NCBI RefSeq assembly: GCF_002105465.1
Contig: NZ_NCSQ01000058.1
Span: forward strand, 36,914-100,913
Direction of reading: 5' to 3'
DNA: 64,000 bases
DNA from: Aquidulcibacter paucihalophilus
Lineage (GTDB): Bacteria; Pseudomonadota; Alphaproteobacteria; Caulobacterales; Aquidulcibacteraceae
The notes below the pieces were generated by a model that did no database searches, had not been told where the DNA came from, and saw only the letters and a list, made by a program, of their open reading frames with translations. The translations under genes were made by a program, and so were the position numbers. Below, in pieces: positions 9,758 to 18,139 of this stretch; position 1 is the stretch's first letter, and each line of letters starts with the position of its first letter.

Positions 9758-11413
9758 TTAGGACTTTGGCGCGGTACCGGACTTTTGTGCATCGGTGGTG
9801 CACAGATAGCGGGCGCGGTGGATATCGACCGCATTATCGACCCAGCCTGTGACCCGAGGGCTGACCAGATTGCGGTTAGTCAAGAACCACATTGGCATAA
9901 AGCCATTTTCTTTCAACACAATGGCTTCAGCCTGCTTCATCAGAGCCGCACGCTTTTGCGTGTCTTTCTCGACATCGGCAGCATCCATAAGTCGGTCGAA
10001 CTCTGGATTGCTATATTTGCCATAATTGAGCTGATCGGTGCTGGTTTGGAACAGATAGACGAAGTTTTTGGCATCATTGAAGTCAGAGATCCAACCGGCA
10101 TCGCCCAATTCAAAATCACCAGTGCGTAGCTTTTCATAATTGATCTGGGTTTCGGCACCCAAAATCTCAACCTGTACCCAGGGGGCAATCTTTGCCCAAT
10201 TTTGTTGCACAACAGGTGCCACGCGCGGATTATCGCCAGAGTTGCGGAAGCTGAATGTGAACTTCAATGGCTTATTGGGCCCATAGCCGGCCTCTTCCAA
10301 CAACTTCTTAGCGCGGGCCAAGCGGGTCTCCATGCTTTGGCCTTTAAAGTCCGTCGTCATGGCACCGGTCTGATAGTCGGCAATTCCCGGTGGCACGAGG
10401 CTATAAGCGGGCTGTTGGCCGGCCTTCAGGATTTCCTTCGTGATGAATTCGCGGTCGGCCGTCATCGAGATAGCGGCTCGGACGCGGGCATCATTAAAGG
10501 GTGCCTTGCGCATATTGAAGATATAATAGGTCAGGCCCGTATAGCCATGAATGCGGGCATAGCCGGGCAAATTCTTATTGATCTCTTCCAAGCGAGAGCC
10601 CGAGAAATTGGTGTTGATATCAAGGTCACCTGTGCGGACTTTGCGTTCGGCCGCATTGTCATCCGGGGTTGGATAGAAGAAGAGCTGATCTAAGCAGACA
10701 TTGGCATTGTCGTAATAATTGGTGTTGCGCACGAGATGCACAAAATCGTTGGGCTTCCACTGCTGCAACTTATAGGGACCATTACCAACGAAGTTTTCCG
10801 CCTTAATCCAGTCCTTCCCGACCTTTTCCACGACATGTTTGGGAATGGGGAATGACGTGTAATGGGTCAGAAGTCCGGGCAGATAGGGCGCCGGATGCTC
10901 AAGCGTGACTTCCAAGGTTTTTGCATCAATCGCCCGCACGCCCAATTGGGTTACATCTTTGATGCGGCCATCATAGATTTTCTCGGCATTTTTGATGACA
11001 TAAAGGATCGAGGCATATTTGGCTGGCGGGGTGGTGGTCATGATCCGCTGCCAGGCAAATACAAAGTCATCTGCCGTGACGGGCTGGCCGTCTGACCATT
11101 TGGCATCACGCAGTTTAAAGGTCCAGACTAAGCCATCGGGGCTGGTTGACCATTCAGTCGCCATACCAGGAATTGGGCGGCCTTGGGGATCTTCGGTGGT
11201 GAGGCCCTGCAGCATGTCACCAATGATCCGGTTTTCCCACGTGCCTGAAGCCTGATGGGGATCGAGAGACAAGGGTTCCGCACCATTACCAATATGCAGG
11301 GTTCGGGCCTTGTCTGCGGCCGCGTCGCCCCCGCCGCCACCACAAGAAACCAAACCTAAACTCAGCACCAAAGCAGTTGTTGCAGCGGCCAAAGAACGGC
11401 GTGTGATTTTCAT
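9758..11413 (-). CDS. oppA: Oligopeptide ABC transporter substrate-binding lipoprotein
   Basis: A 551-residue solute-binding protein of the SBP_bac_5 (OppA/DppA) family. Signal peptide with twin Arg (MKITRRS) and a lipobox LVSC, giving lipidated Cys24 followed by a Gly-rich tether. Family hallmarks: EPLSLDPH near residue 45, GLTTEDPQGRPIPGMA, WSDGQPVTADDFVFAWQRI, and the later GNGPYKLQ and Tyr/Asn-rich NYYDN segments. It delivers peptides to the OppBC membrane channel. Ribosome site GGGAGAG lies before the ATG. The matching permease genes oppB-oppC lie 740 bases upstream on the same strand, but an opposite-strand gene sits between, so oppA needs its own promoter in the 117-base gap 11414-11530. 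The OppA versus DppA specificity is not certain. Confidence 0.9.
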   Translation of the reverse strand: MKITRRSLAAATTALVLSLGLVSCGGGGGDAAADKARTLHIGNGAEPLSLDPHQASGTWENRIIGDMLQGLTTEDPQGRPIPGMATEWSTSPDGLVWTFKLRDAKWSDGQPVTADDFVFAWQRIMTTTPPAKYASILYVIKNAEKIYDGRIKDVTQLGVRAIDAKTLEVTLEHPAPYLPGLLTHYTSFPIPKHVVEKVGKDWIKAENFVGNGPYKLQQWKPNDFVHLVRNTNYYDNANVCLDQLFFYPTPDDNAAERKVRTGDLDINTNFSGSRLEEINKNLPGYARIHGYTGLTYYIFNMRKAPFNDARVRAAISMTADREFITKEILKAGQQPAYSLVPPGIADYQTGAMTTDFKGQSMETRLARAKKLLEEAGYGPNKPLKFTFSFRNSGDNPRVAPVVQQNWAKIAPWVQVEILGAETQINYEKLRTGDFELGDAGWISDFNDAKNFVYLFQTSTDQLNYGKYSNPEFDRLMDAADVEKDTQKRAALMKQAEAIVLKENGFMPMWFLTNRNLVSPRVTGWVDNAVDIHRARYLCTTDAQKSGTAPKS

Positions 11414-11530
11414 TTCGTTGTCTCTCCCGATCGGGTTAGTGTGGGACTTCTATAGCGCGCGCGCTCGCATATACTATGCAAACAGGCAGTCGGACATCGC
11501 CCTTGTTACGATTTGTGAAGGTAACGTGAA

Positions 11531-12121
11531 ATGAACAAAATCAGTACCACGCTCATTGCAGTAGGTTTCATCACATTTAGTGCAGCTGCTTTGGCTCAAT
11601 CCAACCAGACTCCCGCAAATGCAGGTGTTTCACCGCTGGAACCCATCTATGCTTGCGCCAACAAAACCGACCCCACGGAGCGTCTGGCCTGCTATGATGC
11701 TGCCGTGGCAAGCGTTCGTGCCAAAGAGGCAAAGTCCGAAATTGTGACGTTTGACAAACAACGGGTCGAAAAGGTTCGCCGCGAAGCCTTTGGCTTCTCC
11801 CTCCCCTCGCTCCCAAAACTGGGCTTCCCCGCCTTTGGCGGCGGATCGAAGGGAGAAGGCAAAGAGCAAAACGGCCCAACCGCTGCAGCTACTGAAGAGA
11901 TTGAAGAGCAGAGCTTTACGGTCGTCAGTACCCGAGAGTCCGCGGGCCGTGTGGTCATTACGTTAGAGAATGGACAAGTTTGGCGTTTGGTAGAGGCCGG
12001 CGAGCTCAACGCACCCAAACGGCCGCCCTATAACGTCAAGATCCGCACCGCTGCGATGGGCTCCTTCATCCTGACCGTTGAAGGTCGCAATAAAGGCTAT
12101 CGCGTTCGCCGCGTTGAATAA
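11531..12121 (+). CDS. Conserved periplasmic protein of unknown function
   Basis: A 196-residue protein with a signal peptide (MNKISTTLIAVGF..., cleavage after ALA-Q near 23). After it comes a short motif with two cysteines, YACANKTDPTERLACYDAAV (about 40-59), seen in several proteobacterial envelope proteins including type VI-associated ones, where the cysteines probably form a disulfide. A low-complexity Gly/Lys/Glu linker follows, then a C-terminal beta-rich part (residues ~130-196: FTVVSTRESAGRVVITLENGQVWRLVEAG, FILTVEGRNKGYRVRRV) resembling a small OB/SH3-like fold. Ribosome site GAAGG before the ATG. It is inserted between oppA and oppBC on the opposite strand. Function not known. Confidence 0.8.
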   Translation: MNKISTTLIAVGFITFSAAALAQSNQTPANAGVSPLEPIYACANKTDPTERLACYDAAVASVRAKEAKSEIVTFDKQRVEKVRREAFGFSLPSLPKLGFPAFGGGSKGEGKEQNGPTAAATEEIEEQSFTVVSTRESAGRVVITLENGQVWRLVEAGELNAPKRPPYNVKIRTAAMGSFILTVEGRNKGYRVRRVE

Positions 12122-12151
12122 GGTGGGCCTGGCCGAGCGGCGGGGCCTGGA

Positions 12152-13054
12152 TTAGCGGTCGCGCGGATCAATCGCGTCGCGCAGACCATCACCAATGAAG
12201 TTGAAGCAGAACAACGTGATCATCATAGTCGTGGCAGGGAAGATCAACAGCCACGGCGCGATTTCCATTTCGCGCGCGCCGATTGAGATCAAGTTACCAA
12301 GGCTGGTCATCGGCTCTTGCACGCCAAGACCCAAGAAGCTCAAAAAGCTTTCGGTCAGGATGACGGCAGGAATGGTCAAAGTTACATAAACCACGACAGG
12401 GCCAAGAACATTAGGCACGATGTGGCGGGTTACGATATTGGCACTGGTCACCCCAGCAGCCTCAGCGGCTTCAACAAATTCCTTCTTACGCAACGAGATC
12501 GTTTGGCCGCGCACAATCCGCGCCATCGTCAGCCATTCCACCGCGCCAATCGCGACGAAAATCAAAATCAGATTGCGGCCAAACACCACCATCAAGATGA
12601 TGACAAAGAAGATGAACGGCAGCGCATAGAGCACATCAACGATGCGCATCATGATCTGATCCACGCGCCCCCCAATATAGCCAGCCGTAGCCCCCCAAAT
12701 CACCCCGATCAACAGCGAAACCCCGGTTGCGACTAAGCCAACCGCCAACGACATGCGCAGCCCGTATAACAAGCGTACAAATAAATCTCGGCCCTGCGGG
12801 TCAGTCCCGAAAATGTGCAAATTCTCCCACGTTGGGGCCTCAAGTACGCGATCATTATAGATGGTCTCGTAATCATGCGGCCAGAAGAATGGACCAAAGA
12901 TTGCCATCAAGGTCAAAAAGCCCAAGACAATCATGCTGCCGACAGCGGCCTTGTTACGGAACAAGCGACGACGCGCATCATCCCACAACGAGCGTCCTTT
13001 GACAGCGGCTTCTAAAAGCTCAGCCTTTTCTTGGGGTGTGGTCAGAAGTGTCAC
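12152..13054 (-). CDS. oppC: Oligopeptide ABC transporter permease
   Basis: A 300-residue inner-membrane permease of the binding-protein-dependent transport (OppC/DppC) family. N-terminal OppC_N segment (LWDDARRRLFRNKAAVGSM, ~23-41), about six membrane segments, and the EAA signature loop (EAAEAAGVTSANIVTRHIVPN, around 190-210) that contacts the ATPases. It starts with GTG inside the oppB stop (GTGA, 4-base overlap), indicating translational coupling. With OppB it forms the channel for peptides delivered by OppA. No oppD or oppF ATPase gene lies nearby, so ATPases must be supplied from elsewhere in the genome. Confidence 0.92.
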   Translation of the reverse strand: MTLLTTPQEKAELLEAAVKGRSLWDDARRRLFRNKAAVGSMIVLGFLTLMAIFGPFFWPHDYETIYNDRVLEAPTWENLHIFGTDPQGRDLFVRLLYGLRMSLAVGLVATGVSLLIGVIWGATAGYIGGRVDQIMMRIVDVLYALPFIFFVIILMVVFGRNLILIFVAIGAVEWLTMARIVRGQTISLRKKEFVEAAEAAGVTSANIVTRHIVPNVLGPVVVYVTLTIPAVILTESFLSFLGLGVQEPMTSLGNLISIGAREMEIAPWLLIFPATTMMITLFCFNFIGDGLRDAIDPRDR

Positions 13055-13980
13055 TCGTATTTAACTTTCGGGTCCAAGAGGCCATATGCGAGATCGGCCA
13101 GAAGATTAAGCAGAATGATGAGGCCAGCATAGAGCACGACAACTGCCATCACCACAGGGTAATCGCGTTGCAAAGCGCTGGTGACGAAGTTTTTGCCAAT
13201 GCCGGGCAGTTGAAACACCGTCTCCACGACGACAGAACCCGTAATCAAGCCTGCGCATGCAGGGCCCAAATAGGAGACAAGTGGTAATAATGCGGCGCGC
13301 AGCGCGTGTTTGGCGAGGACTTGTGATTCCGGCAGGCCCTTTGCGCGGGCAGTGCGAACGAAATTGGACCGCAACACTTCAACCGCACTGGAACGCACCA
13401 AGCGCGAAATAATGGCGATTTGCGCCAACGACAGGGTGACAACCGGCAAGAGCAAGGTTTCAAAAGTCATTTTGCCGAGATCTAGGCCTGCAGTTGGGAG
13501 CCAGCCGAGATAGACCCCAAACACCAAGGACAGAATGGGCCCGGTTACCAGTGAAGGAATACAAATGCCGGCCATGGCGATCGCCATGATGGAATAATCA
13601 GGCAGGCTATTCTGCTTCAAAGCAGCAAACAGGCCCATCGGCACGCCAACAAAGGTCGCCAACAATAAGGCAGCCAAACCAATGGTCATCGAAACGGGGA
13701 AGCCCGAACCAATGATCTCGCTAACCGTCTGGTCCTTGTAAATCAGCGAAGGACCCAAGTCGAAGGTCGCCAGCCCCTTCAGATAGTCAAAAAACTGTAT
13801 GTAGAGCGGCTTGTCAAAGCCGTAAAACGACATGAGTTGCGCCCGAATTTCAGGCGATAGCGCGCGCTCGGTATCAAAGGGGCTGCCAGGGGCCAAACGC
13901 ATCATAAAAAAAGCCACCGCTATGATGACCAGCATGGTGGGAATAGCCACCATCAGGCGTCGCATCGTATAGGCTAACAT
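13051..13980 (-). CDS. oppB: Oligopeptide ABC transporter permease
   Basis: A 309-residue inner-membrane permease of the OppB/DppB family, close to the family's usual 306 residues. The start at 13980 (MLAYTMRRLMVAIPTMLVI) is preferred over an upstream in-frame codon at 14073: it follows AAAAGGA and opens straight into the first membrane helix. The typical opening RRLMVAIPTMLVIIAVAFFMMRLAPGSPF, the DLGPS loop, and the EAA-loop (RTARAKGLPESQVLAKHALR, about 205-225) are present. First gene of an oppB-oppC operon; its stop overlaps the oppC start. Confidence 0.92.
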   Translation of the reverse strand: MLAYTMRRLMVAIPTMLVIIAVAFFMMRLAPGSPFDTERALSPEIRAQLMSFYGFDKPLYIQFFDYLKGLATFDLGPSLIYKDQTVSEIIGSGFPVSMTIGLAALLLATFVGVPMGLFAALKQNSLPDYSIMAIAMAGICIPSLVTGPILSLVFGVYLGWLPTAGLDLGKMTFETLLLPVVTLSLAQIAIISRLVRSSAVEVLRSNFVRTARAKGLPESQVLAKHALRAALLPLVSYLGPACAGLITGSVVVETVFQLPGIGKNFVTSALQRDYPVVMAVVVLYAGLIILLNLLADLAYGLLDPKVKYE

Positions 13981-14213
13981 GGCGTTTTTGGTCCTTTTGA
14001 AGCTTGTATGGACCAGCCAGTAGTGGCGTGGGGTCCGCCAAACAGCAATTGATGATGGTTGCCAGATTGTCAACGGAGGATGCCAGCATCCATTCTGACA
14101 AGAGCTTGATTGAGAAGGAAACTAAGGCCCCCTGCCCCATGATCTGATTTCAGACTATCGGCGCTAGACCGCGCCAAAGGCATCGGCTATGGCCAATGAC
14201 AAAGGAGAGCGTC

Positions 14214-14645
14214 ATGAGCCCGTTCCGCACAATCACCCCAGATTTCTCAGCTTCCCCGCAAATCAGCGTGGCTGACGTTGCTCAAGCCGCTCGCGATGGC
14301 TTTACCGCAATTATTTGTAATCGGCCCGATCATGAGGATGGCGGCCAGATTGAGGCGGCCCAAATTGCAAAGGCCTGCGCAGAACACGGCCTATCCTTCA
14401 CCCATATCCCCATCTCCGGCGGCATCCCGGAAGAAGCCGTACCGCTGATGCGGGAAGCTTTGGCAGCTAGCTCTGGGCCCGTCCTCGCCTATTGTCGCAG
14501 CGGGACGCGCTCGACCAATCTGTGGGCGTTAGCGGAAGCCAGTGCAGGGCGGACGCCGGAAGAACTCGTCGAGGCCGGGGCACGCGGTGGCTATGATTTA
14601 AGGGGCTTAATGCCCCTCCTGCGATCTCTGTCACAAACCCGCTAG
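14214..14645 (+). CDS. DUF442 / beta-lactamase hydrolase-like phosphatase-fold protein
   Basis: A 143-residue cytoplasmic protein of the TIGR01244/DUF442 family, which has a dual-specificity-phosphatase-like fold and is often fused to persulfide dioxygenase-type metallo-beta-lactamases or rhodanese domains. The Cys-X5-Arg loop is present (AYCRSGTRS, about residues 91-99), preceded by DxR-like NRPDHE in the N-terminal half. Start at 14214 follows AAAGGAGAG at a six-base gap; a longer form from 14196 adds six residues only. A role in sulfur or H2S metabolism is known for relatives (Blh) but is only inference here; no persulfide dioxygenase is adjacent. Confidence 0.82.
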   Translation: MSPFRTITPDFSASPQISVADVAQAARDGFTAIICNRPDHEDGGQIEAAQIAKACAEHGLSFTHIPISGGIPEEAVPLMREALAASSGPVLAYCRSGTRSTNLWALAEASAGRTPEELVEAGARGGYDLRGLMPLLRSLSQTR

Positions 14646-14676
14646 ACGTTTTTCAGGTCAGCTGCAGCCTCATTCG

Positions 14677-14695
14677 ACAGCGGTGTAACCGCTGT
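14677..14695. promoter_or_regulatory. Short perfect dyad, possible operator
   Basis: A 7-bp inverted repeat, ACAGCGG and CCGCTGT, around TGTAA, about 58 bases before the GTG start of the next gene. Size and position fit a repressor or activator site for the ATP-grasp/hydrolase operon, but a stretch like this may also occur by chance. Confidence 0.3.
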
Positions 14696-14752
14696 AACAA
14701 GAGGGGCGTATCCTGATGCCAAGACCCTGTCACAATTTGAGCGGATGGTTAC

Positions 14753-15760
14753 GTGTATGAAGTCGAATCGCTTAAGGCTGAAGCGTGTTCAGTCTCTGCA
14801 CCGTCTCTGTCTGCCAAAGGCCTGTTTATCTTGACAAATCTCTTGCGTGATTTTGAGTGGAGTTGGACCGGCGTCACCGTGCGCAAAACTGGTGCGCGTG
14901 TGCCATTTGATGCCGCACATTTGAGTGAGATTTTCCACTGGTGTGTTTATTTCGTTCGCGTTGTGCTCAGTCCGCGGCCAAAGGACGGCCCGCTGATTGG
15001 ATTTGCTCCTGATCCCGCGCGACCCTGGTATTTGATTTGGCCGAGCCTGTATTTAACAGGCGGTCGGGCCGCTCAGCCCGGGGAGACGCCTCATGTCTGG
15101 ATGCATTTTGAAGACAAAACCCACAGCGAACCCGTCGCTTTGCCCAATGATGGTGTCGCGCGCTGGAACTTCGATGCCCATGATCTAAGCAAATCACGCG
15201 TGGCGGCGGCCTTTGAAGAAGCTTTTGGCTACAGCTTAGCGCTAGACCCGCGCCAGCACGAGGGATTTGCCGTTGAAAAGGGTGAAGCAAATGGCGTTCA
15301 TGATGGGCGTATCGTCACGCTACCGTGCGAGCCAAAGCCCGGCAAAGTCTATCAGAAGCTGATTGATAATCGCGGCGACGACGGCTTGATGGAGGATTTA
15401 CGGACCCCTACCGTCAATGGCCAACCCGCTTTGGTCTATATCAAGCGCCGGCCCGAACAGGTCCGCTTCTCCAATGACAATAGCCAGTGCTGGTTACGCA
15501 GCGTGGATGAGATTTTCTCACCCGATGAGATCGCGTCCATCAAGCACTTTTGTAAGCTTTTGCGCTTGGATTGGGGCGGGCTGGACATTTTGCGCGACCG
15601 AACCAGTGGCTTGATCTATATCGTGGATGCGAATCGCACCGACATGGGCCCGCCAATCGCGCTACCCCTATCAGATAAACTAAAGAGCACTTGTATTCTG
15701 GCGTCCGCCTTGAAACTAAGCTGCGAGAAGGTCCGGTTGCGTGCTGGTGGAGGCATATAA
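14753..15760 (+). CDS. ATP-grasp-fold-like protein of unknown function
   Basis: A 335-residue protein starting at GTG. I do not recognise a named family. The C-terminal third carries features of ATP-grasp enzymes: a Lys-rich strand (PALVYIKRRPEQ, ~225-236), then LDWGGLDILRDRTSGLIYIVDANRTDMGPP (~278-307), which mirrors the acidic metal-binding strands (DxxR...DxN) at the end of ATP-grasp domains. The N-terminal part (SWTGVTVRKTGARVPFDAAHL) has no clear relatives that I can name. Its stop overlaps the start of the next gene (TAATG), so it is translationally coupled to the metallo-beta-lactamase-fold hydrolase. A ligase acting on a small carboxylate is an inference only. Confidence 0.7.
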   Translation: MYEVESLKAEACSVSAPSLSAKGLFILTNLLRDFEWSWTGVTVRKTGARVPFDAAHLSEIFHWCVYFVRVVLSPRPKDGPLIGFAPDPARPWYLIWPSLYLTGGRAAQPGETPHVWMHFEDKTHSEPVALPNDGVARWNFDAHDLSKSRVAAAFEEAFGYSLALDPRQHEGFAVEKGEANGVHDGRIVTLPCEPKPGKVYQKLIDNRGDDGLMEDLRTPTVNGQPALVYIKRRPEQVRFSNDNSQCWLRSVDEIFSPDEIASIKHFCKLLRLDWGGLDILRDRTSGLIYIVDANRTDMGPPIALPLSDKLKSTCILASALKLSCEKVRLRAGGGI

Positions 15761-16659
15761 TGGCTGTTGCGATTCCTTTTGTCCGCGACTTCAAATTTGA
15801 GTATGGACGTGTCGAACAGGTGAGCCCGCTTATCCGGCGGGTGATTGCCAATAATCCGGGACCTTTCACGTTTACGGGGACAGGCGTTTATATCATCGGC
15901 CATGGTGATGTTTGTGTCCTTGATCCAGGTCCCGATTTAGCCGACCATTTTGAAGCATTGAAACAAGCGTTGGAAGGCGAGACGATCAGCCATGTCCTTG
16001 TCACGCATTCGCATATGGATCACAGCCCTTTAGCTCACCCCTTAGCACGATGGGCAGGATGTTCGGTCCTGGCATCAGGGGAGGTCCCCTTGCCGACCGA
16101 GTCTGAAGTTCGACTTGAGGCGGGCGACGATACGCGCTTCCGGCCCGATTCCGCGCTGCATGACGGCACCTTGATCGAAGGCGATGGCTGGACGATTGAG
16201 GCGATTGCGACACCAGGGCATACCTCAGGCCATATGTGCTATGCCTTGCTTGAAGAAAATTGCCTCTTCTCTGGCGACCATATTATGGGTTGGTCGACGA
16301 CGGTCATCAGCCCACCCGATGGCGATATGGATGCCTATCTGACGAGCCTCGAAAAAATTGCGGCACGTCAATTTGCCACCATTTGGCCCACGCACGGGCC
16401 GCCAATCACGGATCCTGGCCCATTTGTCGCGGCCTATCGCGACCACCGTCTTGATCGGGAAGATCAAATCCTGGCCTGCTTAGCTTCTGGCCAAAACAAG
16501 GTCAAAGATATGGTGCCGGTCATGTATGCTGCAGTCGACCAAAGACTCTGGCCAGCGGCCTGCCACTCGGTCATGGCGCATATAAGCCGTTTGGTCAAAA
16601 TCGGCCGCGTCACCTGCGACGGTGCCCCCTCGATGGAGTCCAGCTTCCATTTAGCCTGA
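15760..16659 (+). CDS. Metallo-beta-lactamase-fold hydrolase (LACTB2-like)
   Basis: A 299-residue MBL-fold metalloenzyme. Metal ligands are visible: THSHMDH (about 85-91, the HxHxDH motif), GHTSGH (~152-157), SGDHIM (~171) and THGPP near 210. The C-terminal ~70 residues (DREDQILACLASGQNKVKDMV...) form the winged-helix-like BLACT_WH domain typical of LACTB2-type proteins, some of which are nucleases or thioester hydrolases. The start at 15760, with GGAGG seven bases before and a one-base TAATG overlap with the previous stop, is preferred over longer in-frame forms. It is co-expressed with the ATP-grasp-like gene. Confidence 0.88.
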   Translation: MAVAIPFVRDFKFEYGRVEQVSPLIRRVIANNPGPFTFTGTGVYIIGHGDVCVLDPGPDLADHFEALKQALEGETISHVLVTHSHMDHSPLAHPLARWAGCSVLASGEVPLPTESEVRLEAGDDTRFRPDSALHDGTLIEGDGWTIEAIATPGHTSGHMCYALLEENCLFSGDHIMGWSTTVISPPDGDMDAYLTSLEKIAARQFATIWPTHGPPITDPGPFVAAYRDHRLDREDQILACLASGQNKVKDMVPVMYAAVDQRLWPAACHSVMAHISRLVKIGRVTCDGAPSMESSFHLA

Positions 16660-16664
16660 TTGGC

Positions 16665-17126
16665 CTAGAAATTGGGAATCGTGCGCTTTTCGCCGTTGGG
16701 ATGGACAATCACCAAGGTTTGGCGGTCATATTCCAAATTGGCCTGAAGTTCGCGCAAATGGTCTTCTTCACCCGCCAAGATGTTGGTATAGCGCCATTTT
16801 ACACCGTCGTGGAAGACCACATAGCCGCAAACCTTGGTTTCGCATTCTGGCTTTTTAATTAATTCGCTATAGCCAGCGACCAAGGGCGGGCTACGCTCAT
16901 CAAAGCTCTGCGCCCGCACTCTAAATCCCCATACAACGACGACATCCACGGGACGGTCTGATGCCGATGCGCTGGCAGATGCACCCGCTACAGGTACTTC
17001 GGATGCTTCGCCTGCCTTAGCGGCTGCAGTGGTCGCTTTGCTCGCTGTCGCTGCAAAGCTGGTTGTCGCTGCGCCACAGGCTGCCGCAGCAATCAAAGAT
17101 GCACAAAGAACAGAAGTGAGTTTCAT
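16665..17126 (-). CDS. Small exported protein of unknown function
   Basis: A 153-residue protein whose start at 17126 opens with a signal peptide (MKLTSVLCASLIAAAACGAATTSFAA); an alternative TTG start at 17162 would put 12 residues in front of it. An Ala/Lys/Ser-rich low-complexity linker is followed by a compact domain (~70-153) with two cysteines (KPECETKVCGYVVFHDGVKWRY) and the repeated theme of short beta strands (LVIVHPNGEKRTIPNF). I do not recognise the family. It converges on the hydrolase gene, with only five bases between the two stops. Confidence 0.65.
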   Translation of the reverse strand: MKLTSVLCASLIAAAACGAATTSFAATASKATTAAAKAGEASEVPVAGASASASASDRPVDVVVVWGFRVRAQSFDERSPPLVAGYSELIKKPECETKVCGYVVFHDGVKWRYTNILAGEEDHLRELQANLEYDRQTLVIVHPNGEKRTIPNF

Positions 17127-17199
17127 AGTTTCGGTGATCTCACCAAGCGGAAAAGGAGTCAATTACCGATGTGTAATTTGGAGACAAACTGCACCCGAA

Positions 17200-18012
17200 T
17201 TACCCCTTCACGGCCGCCAACAAAGCCTGAATGCGTTTAGCATTGGCACCTAAATCGGAAATGCCAACCCGGCTGACAGAGCGCATATCGATAGAAGAGC
17301 CGGCACCATCGGGGGTCACGACCAGAACCACATCATCCTTAAAGCCGAACCAAAAGCTCTCGACGCTTGCCTCAAGCCGGAGCTTGGCGGGATCTTGTGT
17401 CACCAGTGTCCAACCCTTGGCCTTCATGGCAGCCTCTGCCTTTTTATAGGCTTCTGCGGATGGGGTGGTGGCAAGTTTAAGCGTTTGGACCGCGGGATAG
17501 GCTTCGGCCTGAATCTGATCCAAGGACCGGCCAGACCAAGGCGAAAGACGGGCCTTATTGAAAGGCACGGTTGCATCCTTGGGGGCCATAATCGGATTGG
17601 ATTTTGGCCCGCGTGCTGCCATCACTTTGTCAGAAAAAGTCAAGGGATTGGCGGTGTTGGTTGAGATGTCATGAATAGGCGGCACGGCGCGCGCCGCAGA
17701 AATTGCAGAAAACGCCATGCCCGCGGCACCCAGCGCAACCACCCACATAAAGCCTAAAGCGGCAAAGCCGGCACGGGGTTTAATGAAGACAACCAAGAGG
17801 CTGGTGATAAAGGTCAAGACGATCAGAATGCCAATCAGCGGCACGCCCATGCCGCCAATCATCTTCACTAGGCCAATGGTCCAAGGCCAGAGACCAAATT
17901 TGGTGCCAAGGGCTGCCACCATAAACCAGATGGGCACGAAAATGGCCAAGGCCACGCCAATCATCAAAACGATGTTGCGGGCTTTTGCAAAACGGGATTG
18001 CGCCTCAGCCAT
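17200..18012 (-). CDS. DUF1499 domain membrane protein
   Basis: A 270-residue protein with about three N-terminal membrane helices (residues 14-35, 48-75, 83-105) and a C-terminal DUF1499 domain. The domain signature is clear: WTLVTQDPAKLRLEASVESFWFGFKDDVVLVV, then SSIDMRSVSRVGISDLGANAKRIQALL. The family function is unknown. Start ATG follows AGGAGG. It lies downstream of the acyl-CoA ligase gene on the same strand but behind a strong hairpin, so it may be separately transcribed. Confidence 0.87.
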   Translation of the reverse strand: MAEAQSRFAKARNIVLMIGVALAIFVPIWFMVAALGTKFGLWPWTIGLVKMIGGMGVPLIGILIVLTFITSLLVVFIKPRAGFAALGFMWVVALGAAGMAFSAISAARAVPPIHDISTNTANPLTFSDKVMAARGPKSNPIMAPKDATVPFNKARLSPWSGRSLDQIQAEAYPAVQTLKLATTPSAEAYKKAEAAMKAKGWTLVTQDPAKLRLEASVESFWFGFKDDVVLVVTPDGAGSSIDMRSVSRVGISDLGANAKRIQALLAAVKG

Positions 18013-18097
18013 TTTATCCTCCTACAGGCAGCGGGGCCGCCGAGACGGCGACCTATCCCACCCACGTTAGAGTGCCCCTGATCCGAGGTAAAGGTAG

Positions 18098-18130
18098 GAA
18101 GGGCCAGAACCCCCGTGGTTCTGACCCTTC
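18098..18130 (-). terminator. Hairpin after the acyl-CoA ligase gene
   Basis: A 14-bp stem with one mismatch (GAAGGG.CAGAACC and complement) around a GC-rich loop, ten bases past the ligase stop. No T run follows, so it may work as a terminator only weakly or act in mRNA 3'-end protection. Confidence 0.6.
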
Positions 18131-18139
18131 TGGCTGTGC

